A stretch of 64,000 nucleotides of DNA, taken from Buttiauxella izardii (lineage in GTDB: Bacteria > Pseudomonadota > Gammaproteobacteria > Enterobacterales > Enterobacteriaceae). The translations under genes were made by a program, and so were the position numbers. Positions 56,201-64,000 of the stretch are shown piece by piece; the first letter of the stretch is position 1; each line of letters begins with the position of its first letter. The stretch spans positions 1 through 64,000 of the forward strand of contig NZ_QZWH01000003.1 of NCBI RefSeq assembly GCF_003601925.1, read 5' to 3'. Under the pieces are notes generated by a model. That model searched no databases, was not told where the DNA came from, and saw nothing but the letters and a program-made list of their open reading frames with translations.

Positions 56201-56253
56201 ACTGGCAGGCCGGGTGAAGCGATTGAATCTTCAATGATTCAATTCTTGCCAGT
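56201..56253. promoter_or_regulatory. Nested inverted repeat near the leuO promoter side
   Basis: Outer arms ACTGGCA (56201-56207) and TGCCAGT (56247-56253) enclose inner arms ATTGAATC (56222-56229) and GATTCAAT (56236-56243), all perfect. There is no T run for a terminator. It lies 173-225 bp upstream of leuO. Its role is unknown; it could be a regulator site, a leader stem-loop or a small RNA. Confidence 0.5.
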
Positions 56254-56518
56254 TGGTTTCTAAAGCGTGCTTATCAAATCACAATATGACTGAACACACA
56301 ATAATTGGCCCAGTGAATAATATATTAAGTATCGATAACATCCTCATTTTAGAAACAAACGTTCTACTCATATTTTGAGAATAATAAAAGATGATAAATT
56401 CCTAAAATAGAAACGAAATGATGAATAAACCCTCCAAATCATAACCATGGTGAATACAACGACCGCTTAACATATTGTTTTTAATTGTTTCTGATGATTT
56501 CAATCTTATGCAGCAAGG

Positions 56519-56544
56519 TAAGAAGTATTTTTTCATACTTCTTA
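56519..56544. promoter_or_regulatory. Perfect 10-bp palindrome upstream of the leu promoter
   Basis: TAAGAAGTAT (56519-56528) and ATACTTCTTA (56535-56544) flank a 6-nt spacer, centred about 105 bp upstream of the leu -35 box. A/T-rich dyads of this kind are typical for LysR-type regulators such as LeuO. No experimental consensus is matched by me. Confidence 0.45.
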
Positions 56545-56636
56545 TATATATTATGAAACATGAATATCTCAGCACATATAGCTAAGAAACCTTCTCAACT
56601 TATGGTTCCTAAAAGGGTGTCTAAAGCAATAGAGTG

Positions 56637-56665
56637 TTGACACAGCAAACCAGATCAAGTACCAA
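56637..56665 (+). promoter_or_regulatory. leu operon promoter
   Basis: TTGACA at 56637-56642 and TACCAA at 56660-56665 with 17-bp spacing, 36 bp upstream of leuL. The -35 is perfect and the -10 is weak, as in the E. coli leu promoter. Transcription would start near 56672. Confidence 0.7.
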
Positions 56666-56700
56666 TAAATGCATAACGAAATTCACTTGGGGCTTGAAAC

Positions 56701-56784
56701 ATGATTCGCAGCAACCGCCTACTAGGTCTACTACTAAACGCAACTTCATTGCGCGGTAGACTGGTGGGCGAAATCAAGCGTTGA
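56701..56784 (+). CDS. leuL: leu operon leader peptide LeuL
   Basis: A 27-residue leader peptide (M-I-R-S-N-R-L-L-G-L-L-L-N-A-T-S-L-R-G-R-L-V-G-E-I-K-R). Leucines 7, 8, 10, 11 and 12 are all encoded by the rare CUA codon, the control codons for leucine-dependent ribosome stalling. GGGG precedes the ATG by 8 bases. The mRNA after the control codons folds into alternative hairpins and then the attenuator. It corresponds to E. coli LeuL (28 residues), which has the same clustered leucines in a different surrounding sequence. Confidence 0.93.
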   Translation: MIRSNRLLGLLLNATSLRGRLVGEIKR

Positions 56785-56797
56785 TTCAAGCCACCAG
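56761..56797 (+). promoter_or_regulatory. leu leader hairpin (alternative structure)
   Basis: CTGGTGG (56761-56767) pairs with CCACCAG (56791-56797), and inside it AATCAA (56772-56777) pairs with TTGATT (56781-56786). In addition GCGCGG at 56751-56756 can pair with CCGCGC at 56809-56814, the 5' arm of the terminator. These are the competing pairings needed for attenuation. Confidence 0.75.
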
Positions 56798-56801
56798 ACA
56801 G

Positions 56802-56832
56802 AAAAAACCCGCGCCACTGCGCGGGTTTTTTT
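56802..56832 (+). terminator. leu attenuator
   Basis: CCCGCGC (56808-56814) pairs with GCGCGGG (56819-56825) around a 4-nt loop, flanked by AAAAAA on the left and TTTTTTT on the right. It lies between leuL and leuA. Confidence 0.95.
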
Positions 56833-56874
56833 ATGCTCGTAGCAAGGGCCCCTAAGACGAGAAAGGACCACAAC

Positions 56875-59539
<2,665 letters not shown>

Positions 59540-59541
59540 TC

Positions 59542-60942
59542 ATGGCGAAAACGTTATATCAAAAATTGTACGATGCTCACGTCGTTTATGAAGCCGTAGA
59601 CGAAACGCCGCTGCTGTATATCGACCGTCATCTGGTTCATGAAGTGACTTCGCCACAGGCGTTTGATGGCCTGCGTGCGCACAAGCGCCCGGTGCGTCAG
59701 CCTGGCAAAACTTTTGCCACCATGGATCACAACGTTTCTACGCAGACTAAAGACATCAACGCTTCCGGCGAAATGGCCCGCATTCAGATGCAGGAGTTGA
59801 TGAAAAACTGCAAAGAATTCGGCGTTGAATTGTATGACCTGAACCACCCATTCCAGGGCATCGTTCACGTGATGGGGCCGGAGCAAGGTATCACTTTGCC
59901 GGGCATGACCATCGTGTGCGGCGACTCCCACACCGCGACCCACGGCGCATTTGGCGCACTGGCATTTGGTATCGGTACTTCTGAAGTTGAACATGTGCTG
60001 GCGACGCAAACCCTGAAACAGGGCCGCGCCAAAACCATGAAGATTGAAGTGACCGGCACTGCGGCACCTGGCATCACCGCGAAAGACATCGTGCTGGCGA
60101 TTATCGGCAAAACCGGCAGCGCTGGCGGCACCGGGCATGTGGTGGAATTCTGCGGTAGCGCGATTCAGGCGCTGTCGATGGAAGGCCGCATGACGCTGTG
60201 TAACATGGCTATCGAAATGGGTGCCAAAGCAGGCATCGTGGCACCAGACGAAACCACCTTCAACTACGTGAAAGGCCGTCTGCATGCACCGAAAGCAGCC
60301 GACTGGGACAACGCAGTGGCGTACTGGAAAACCTTCAGCACTGACGAAGGCGCGAAATTCGACACCATCGTCACGCTGGACGCCGCAGAAATCGCACCGC
60401 AAGTGACCTGGGGCACCAATCCAGGCCAGGTGATTTCCGTCACTGAAAATATCCCGAATCCAGAATCGTTCGCCGACCCGGTAGAACGCGCCTCTGCCGA
60501 GAAAGCGCTGGCGTACATGGGCCTGAAACCAGGTATTCCATTGACCGAAGTCGCCATCGACAAAGTGTTTATCGGTTCTTGCACTAACTCACGCATCGAA
60601 GATTTGCGTGCTGCGGCAGAAATCGCCAAAGGCCGTAAAGTGGCTCCAGGCGTGCAGGCGTTAGTGGTTCCAGGTTCTGGCCCGGTAAAAGCACAGGCAG
60701 AAGCAGAAGGCCTGGATAAGATTTTCATCGAAGCCGGTTTTGAATGGCGTTTGCCTGGCTGCTCGATGTGCCTGGCGATGAACAACGACCGTCTGGAACC
60801 GGGCGAGCGTTGTGCCTCCACCAGCAACCGTAACTTTGAAGGCCGTCAGGGCCGCGGTGGTCGCACACATCTGGTTAGCCCGGCAATGGCCGCCGCTGCC
60901 GCTGTATCCGGTCACTTTGCTGACATCCGCACGTTGAAATAA
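59542..60942 (+). CDS. leuC: 3-isopropylmalate dehydratase large subunit
   Basis: With LeuD, isomerises 2- to 3-isopropylmalate using a [4Fe-4S] cluster. The protein is 466 residues, the E. coli length. Cluster cysteines lie in [14 protein letters not shown] (near 347) and [12 protein letters not shown] (near 407 and 410); aconitase-type [12 protein letters not shown] is present. AAAC lies directly before leuD's gap of 11 bp with its own Shine-Dalgarno. Confidence 0.97.
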   Translation: MAKTLYQKLYDAHVVYEAVDETPLLYIDRHLVHEVTSPQAFDGLRAHKRPVRQPGKTFATMDHNVSTQTKDINASGEMARIQMQELMKNCKEFGVELYDLNHPFQGIVHVMGPEQGITLPGMTIVCGDSHTATHGAFGALAFGIGTSEVEHVLATQTLKQGRAKTMKIEVTGTAAPGITAKDIVLAIIGKTGSAGGTGHVVEFCGSAIQALSMEGRMTLCNMAIEMGAKAGIVAPDETTFNYVKGRLHAPKAADWDNAVAYWKTFSTDEGAKFDTIVTLDAAEIAPQVTWGTNPGQVISVTENIPNPESFADPVERASAEKALAYMGLKPGIPLTEVAIDKVFIGSCTNSRIEDLRAAAEIAKGRKVAPGVQALVVPGSGPVKAQAEAEGLDKIFIEAGFEWRLPGCSMCLAMNNDRLEPGERCASTSNRNFEGRQGRGGRTHLVSPAMAAAAAVSGHFADIRTLK

Positions 60943-60953
60943 GGGAAAACACC

Positions 60954-61559
60954 ATGGCAGAGAAATTTATCCAACATACCGGCCTGGTCGTTCCGCTGGA
61001 TGCCGCAAACGTTGATACCGACGCAATCATTCCTAAGCAGTTTTTGCAGAAAGTCACGCGCACCGGTTTTGGCGCACATCTGTTTAACGACTGGCGTTTT
61101 CTGGACGACGCAGGCCAAAAACCTAATCCAGAATTTGTGCTGAACTTCCTGGAGTTTAAGGGCGCTTCTATTTTGCTGGCACGCGAAAACTTCGGCTGCG
61201 GTTCTTCCCGTGAACACGCGCCATGGGCGTTGACTGATTACGGTTTCAAAGTGGTTATCGCACCAAGTTTTGCGGATATCTTCTACGGTAACTCATTCAA
61301 CAACCAGTTGCTGCCGGTGACGTTGAGCGAAGCAGAAGTGGATGAGCTGTTTAAGCTGGTTGCGGCAAATCCGGGGATTAAGTTTGTGGTCGACCTGGAA
61401 TCGCAAACCGTGATTGCAGGCGAGAAAAGCTATTCGTTTAACATCGATACTTTTCGCCGCCACTGCATGTTGGAAGGTCTTGACAGCATCGGCCTGACGC
61501 TGCAACACGAAGGTTCAATTTCCGCTTACGAGCAGAAGCAACCGGCGTTTATGCGTTAA
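60954..61559 (+). CDS. leuD: 3-isopropylmalate dehydratase small subunit
   Basis: The swivel-domain partner of LeuC. The protein is 201 residues, the E. coli length. [13 protein letters not shown] and the substrate-binding loop [15 protein letters not shown] are intact. It is the last gene of leuLABCD. No ordinary hairpin terminator follows: ERIC element 2 begins 14 bp after the stop, and the next gene, yggN, is convergent and belongs to a distant region in E. coli. Confidence 0.97.
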   Translation: MAEKFIQHTGLVVPLDAANVDTDAIIPKQFLQKVTRTGFGAHLFNDWRFLDDAGQKPNPEFVLNFLEFKGASILLARENFGCGSSREHAPWALTDYGFKVVIAPSFADIFYGNSFNNQLLPVTLSEAEVDELFKLVAANPGIKFVVDLESQTVIAGEKSYSFNIDTFRRHCMLEGLDSIGLTLQHEGSISAYEQKQPAFMR

Positions 61560-61573
61560 TAAACAGCAAGTCT

Positions 61574-61700
61574 TATACCCAAAATAATTCGAGCTGCATC
61601 GCGGCGGCAAGTGTTCGAGGCCCAGGGAGCTTACATAAGTAAGTAACCTGGGCGAGAGCACGAAGCCAACAAAGAGGCAGCTTGAAGAATGAAGGGTATT
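61574..61700 (+). repeat. ERIC element 2, at the leuD/yggN synteny junction
   Basis: A 127-bp imperfect palindrome from TATACCC to GGGTATT, with the central ERIC motif cttacataagtaagtaacctggg. It starts 14 bp after the leuD stop and its last two bases are the first two read in the yggN stop codon (TTA at 61699-61701 on the plus strand). It joins genes that are far apart in E. coli. Confidence 0.95.
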
Positions 61701-62415
61701 ACTTCAAAGTCTCAACCAGCCCTTTGCGCTGCCCCTCCAGCGTCACCACTTTGCTACAAACATCGCGGCCAAACTGCTCGAAATCTTTTTCCTGGTTCTT
61801 CCACTCATTTTGAATCGAAGTCTGTAACCCGCCGAGGCTGCCCAACACGCCTTGCAGCGGATTACCACCACCTTTCAGAACCGCTTTCGCACCCATTTCG
61901 TTGATGCTGTCCTGCAAGATGCCGCCCATCGCCTGATTCACCAGTTGCTGCCCTTCGGAGCGCACTTGATCAATCGCTTTATAATGGAAGGTCAAACCAT
62001 CCTGGCGAGTCTCGATAATCCGGTTCATCTGCTGTTTCAATTGCGCGTCGAGTTTCGTCAGGCGACCGCGCATATTGCTGCTCTCACCCACTTCCTGAGC
62101 GACGATTTTATCCAGCGCAACGCGGCCTTTTTCGACTCGAGCCAATGCGCCGTTGTTGATCCAAGGAAGATCGCTACGCAACGCTTGCTGATAGTTCACC
62201 GCCAACTGGCGCTGCGTTGCGTTTAATGTGTGTGGCTTGCCGTTAAATTGCAGGCTGCCATCCGGGGCAATAACCAAATTGCCATTCTCGCCCACAACCT
62301 GAACCGATTGCGGATTGATTACCACGTCATCGCGAGGAGTGACGCTGCATTTATAGTCGGCTTGCGCCTGCATCGCGGTGAGCAACAAAACGCCCATCAG
62401 AGCCTTACGAATCAT
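61699..62415 (-). CDS. yggN: YggN, DUF2884 family periplasmic protein
   Basis: A 238-residue exported protein with no known function. It has a signal peptide (MIRKALMGVLLLTAMQAQA, cut before DY). Two cysteines (YKCSV near the mature N-terminus and DVCSKVV near the C-terminus) could form a disulphide. The middle is helical (ESSNMRGRLTKLDAQLKQQMNRIIETR). It is close to E. coli YggN over its full length and likewise ends with LK. The stop codon abuts ERIC element 2. In E. coli it also lies downstream of trmB-yggL. Confidence 0.9.
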   Translation of the reverse strand: MIRKALMGVLLLTAMQAQADYKCSVTPRDDVVINPQSVQVVGENGNLVIAPDGSLQFNGKPHTLNATQRQLAVNYQQALRSDLPWINNGALARVEKGRVALDKIVAQEVGESSNMRGRLTKLDAQLKQQMNRIIETRQDGLTFHYKAIDQVRSEGQQLVNQAMGGILQDSINEMGAKAVLKGGGNPLQGVLGSLGGLQTSIQNEWKNQEKDFEQFGRDVCSKVVTLEGQRKGLVETLK

Positions 62416-62443
62416 AGCTACTCCTGAACATCTAAAAATTTAA

Positions 62444-62471
62444 GAAAAAAAAGGCCGGTTTTCACCGACCT
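62444..62471 (-). terminator. Terminator between yggL and yggN
   Basis: AGGCCGGT (62452-62459) pairs with ACCGACCT (62464-62471), one mismatch, loop of four. The A run at 62444-62452 gives a U run on the minus-strand transcript. It would terminate trmB-yggL transcripts, but ERIC element 3 now separates it from yggL. Confidence 0.7.
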
Positions 62472-62483
62472 GATTATTCTGCA

Positions 62484-62608
62484 TATACCCAAAGATTTCG
62501 AGTTGCAGGAAGGCGGCGACGCAGTGAATCCCCAAGAGCTTACTTAAGTAGGTGACTGGGGTGAGCGAGGAAAGCCAACGCACGTGCAGCTTGAAAGATT
62601 AGGGTATA
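62484..62608 (+). repeat. ERIC element 3, behind yggL
   Basis: A 125-bp copy from TATACCC to GGGTATA with the internal motif agtgaatccccaagagctta, closest of the three to the published ERIC consensus. It ends 2 bp from the yggL stop codon, so it forms the start of the trmB-yggL 3' untranslated region. Confidence 0.95.
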
Positions 62609-62610
62609 TA

Positions 62611-62937
62611 TCAATCCCACCAGACATCAAACAGCTCGCTAGTGCGAACATCTTCAGCCTTGTGATCTTCAAGCCATTTGCGCACCAGAGCCTGATGCTC
62701 TTCGGTGCATTTGCCGATTTCCTGCAGACAGATTAAGCCTTCCCAGGAAAGGTGGCCGCCGCCATCAAAAGCGAGGCCATTTTTATCGATAACTTCATCA
62801 ATGAATTCATCAACGATTTTATCGATTTGTTCTTCGGAGGTGCCTTCCGGGAAACGCCATGCAACAGAGAACCCCACTTCCTGGAATTCGTCGATGTGCA
62901 TTTTCTTACGCAAACGACGGCTACGATTAATTGCCAT
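62611..62937 (-). CDS. yggL: YggL, DUF469 family ribosome-associated protein
   Basis: A 108-residue protein ([32 protein letters not shown]), nearly identical in length and sequence to E. coli YggL; the longer in-frame form (start 62967) overlaps trmB. It has a basic N-terminus, an acidic middle (EEQIDKIVDEFIDEVID) and a conserved SELFDVWWD tail. The family has been reported to associate with ribosomal particles; its role is not settled. The start shares one base with the trmB stop (TAATG). Confidence 0.93.
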   Translation of the reverse strand: MAINRSRRLRKKMHIDEFQEVGFSVAWRFPEGTSEEQIDKIVDEFIDEVIDKNGLAFDGGGHLSWEGLICLQEIGKCTEEHQALVRKWLEDHKAEDVRTSELFDVWWD

Positions 62938-63656
62938 TACTTTACCCTCTCGAACATTAAGTCCCATACGCCGTGACCAAGACGATGGCCACGTTGTTCA
63001 AATTTGGTCACCGGACGCGAATCCGGGCGTGGTACGTAGTCGTTACTCTCCGACTGGTTTTGATAACCGTCGATAGAGGACATCACTTCGAGCATGTGTT
63101 CCGCATAAGGTTCCCAATCGGTCGCCATATGGAACACACCTCCCAGTTTCAGTTTGCTTTTTACAAACTCGGCAAACGGCACCTGAACGATACGGCGCTT
63201 ATTATGACGCGCTTTGTGCCACGGATCAGGGAAAAAGAGCTGAACCATGGATAAAGAATTGTCAGGAACCATTTTTTGCAGCACTTCAACCGCGTCGTGA
63301 CACATCACGCGCAAGTTCTCAACGCCCTCTTCATGAGCGGTTGCCAGGCACGCGCCCACGCCTGGTGAGTGCACTTCAATGCCTAAAAAGTTCTGCTGTG
63401 GATTAGCTTTTGCCATTGCCACCAGCGACGTGCCCATACCAAAACCGATTTCCAGCGTGACTGGCGCTTCGCGGCCAAACAGCTCGGCAAAATCAACAGG
63501 CGCGTCTTGATATTCAACGCCCATCACCGGCCAATAGTTTTCCAGTGCGAATTCCTGGCCCTTAGTCAGGCGGCCCTGGCGGCGCACAAAACTACGAATC
63601 CGGCGCATTGCGCGGCCTTCTTCATTAAATTCCGGTGAGATGACGTCATTTTTCAT
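62937..63656 (-). CDS. trmB: tRNA (guanine-46-N7)-methyltransferase
   Basis: It methylates G46 in the variable loop of tRNAs using SAM. The protein is 239 residues from ATG 63656 ([23 protein letters not shown]), the E. coli length. The SAM motif is [30 protein letters not shown] is the tRNA-binding/catalytic signature. It is translationally coupled to yggL and divergent from mutY with 151 bp between the starts. Confidence 0.96.
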   Translation of the reverse strand: MKNDVISPEFNEEGRAMRRIRSFVRRQGRLTKGQEFALENYWPVMGVEYQDAPVDFAELFGREAPVTLEIGFGMGTSLVAMAKANPQQNFLGIEVHSPGVGACLATAHEEGVENLRVMCHDAVEVLQKMVPDNSLSMVQLFFPDPWHKARHNKRRIVQVPFAEFVKSKLKLGGVFHMATDWEPYAEHMLEVMSSIDGYQNQSESNDYVPRPDSRPVTKFEQRGHRLGHGVWDLMFERVK

Positions 63657-63807
63657 GGTGTTCAGGCTTTCGTTAGTGTTCGGGAAACGGGCATTATCCA
63701 AAGTTAATGGTGAGAAGCAAGCACCAGAAAGTTCCGGTTTACAGTACGGAGTCGTCTGTGCTGGAATCAGCCCCCTAATTTATATTTTTATCGGATGGCC
63801 AGGCACA

Positions 63808-64000
63808 ATGACACAAGCGCCGCAATTCTCCCACCAGGTTCTCGACTGGTATCAAAAATACGGCCGCAAAACACTGCCATGGCAACTCGAAAAAACGCCT
63901 TATAAAGTATGGCTGTCTGAGGTGATGTTGCAACAAACGCAGGTTGCGACCGTCATTCCTTACTTTGAGCGCTTTATGGAGCGCTTCCCGACAGTCACCG
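63808..64000 (+). CDS. mutY: Adenine DNA glycosylase MutY, 5' part only
   Basis: It removes adenine mispaired with 8-oxoguanine, the partner of MutT in the oxidised-guanine system. Only the first 64 residues are in the window ([26 protein letters not shown], then [28 protein letters not shown]). The catalytic Glu of SEVMLQQTQ is present. The gene continues past the right edge. The trmB-mutY divergent pair is as in E. coli. Confidence 0.96.
   Translation, partial: MTQAPQFSHQVLDWYQKYGRKTLPWQLEKTPYKVWLSEVMLQQTQVATVIPYFERFMERFPTVT

Larger units (their letters stand above)
56029..56636. other. leuO-leuL intergenic region
   Basis: About 600 bp of A/T-rich DNA (notably 56260-56600) of the sort bound by H-NS. 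It holds a nested dyad at 56201-56253 and a perfect 10-bp palindrome at 56519-56544, described separately. No ORF with a ribosome-binding site is apparent. In Salmonella/E. coli this gap carries the leuO promoter and the silencer elements of the leuO-leu promoter relay. Confidence 0.65.

Noticed and set aside
56669-56704. 11-codon ATG frame whose stop overlaps the leuL start (ATGA)
   Set aside because: It begins about at the predicted transcription start, so there is no room for a ribosome-binding site, and it holds no cluster of leucine codons.

Overview
The window is a chromosomal segment of a member of the Enterobacteriaceae close to Escherichia/Salmonella/Enterobacter-type genomes. Nearly every protein is close to its E. 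coli counterpart in length and sequence, and the order yacL-acnB-yacH-lpd-aceF-aceE-pdhR-aroP-ampE-ampD-nadC-ppdD-hofB-hofC-guaC-coaE-zapD-yacG-mutT-secA-secM-lpxC-dcw-mraZ-cra-ilvH-ilvI-leuO-leuABCD follows the E. coli 2-3 min region, read here in reverse. Three ERIC repeats also point to this family. I cannot name the genus from the sequence alone. No rRNA, tRNA, CRISPR, prophage or insertion sequence is visible.

Layout. 1-15.6 kb holds central carbon oxidation: aconitase B, the pyruvate dehydrogenase genes aceE-aceF with a separately promoted lpd, and their repressor PdhR with its operator. A 6-phospho-beta-glucosidase/GntR pair sits between acnB and yacH, and yacH (DUF3300) is followed by a DUF2950 gene. 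16-27 kb holds aroP, an accessory sugar transporter (GPH family) plus GH43 glycosidase pair, ampDE, nadC, the ppdD-hofB-hofC type IV pilus genes and guaC. 27-33 kb holds coaE, zapD, yacG, mutT, secM-secA and a DUF721 (DciA-like) gene placed between lpxC and secM. 32.9-50.8 kb is the complete division and cell-wall cluster, lpxC through mraZ, with a mraZ operator. 51-56 kb holds cra, ilvIH and leuO. 56-61.6 kb is the leuLABCD operon with a leader peptide and attenuator.

At the right end synteny with E. coli breaks. leuD is followed, across one ERIC element, by yggN-yggL-trmB and divergent mutY, which in E. coli lie near 66 min. The ERIC lies 14 bp after the leuD stop and touches the yggN stop codon, so it marks a probable rearrangement junction. 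A second ERIC follows the yggL stop and a third lies between guaC and coaE.

The genes work as conserved modules. PDH and AcnB feed acetyl units into the TCA cycle under PdhR. The dcw operon makes lipid II and the divisome, with lpxC and secMA adjoining. IlvIH and LeuABCD make branched-chain amino acids, with LeuO encoded between them. The less described items are the yacH-DUF2950 envelope pair, the retained DciA-like gene, a 19-nt perfect repeat that is a candidate operator for the GntR regulator, unexplained dyads between leuO and leuL, and the ERIC-bounded junction.
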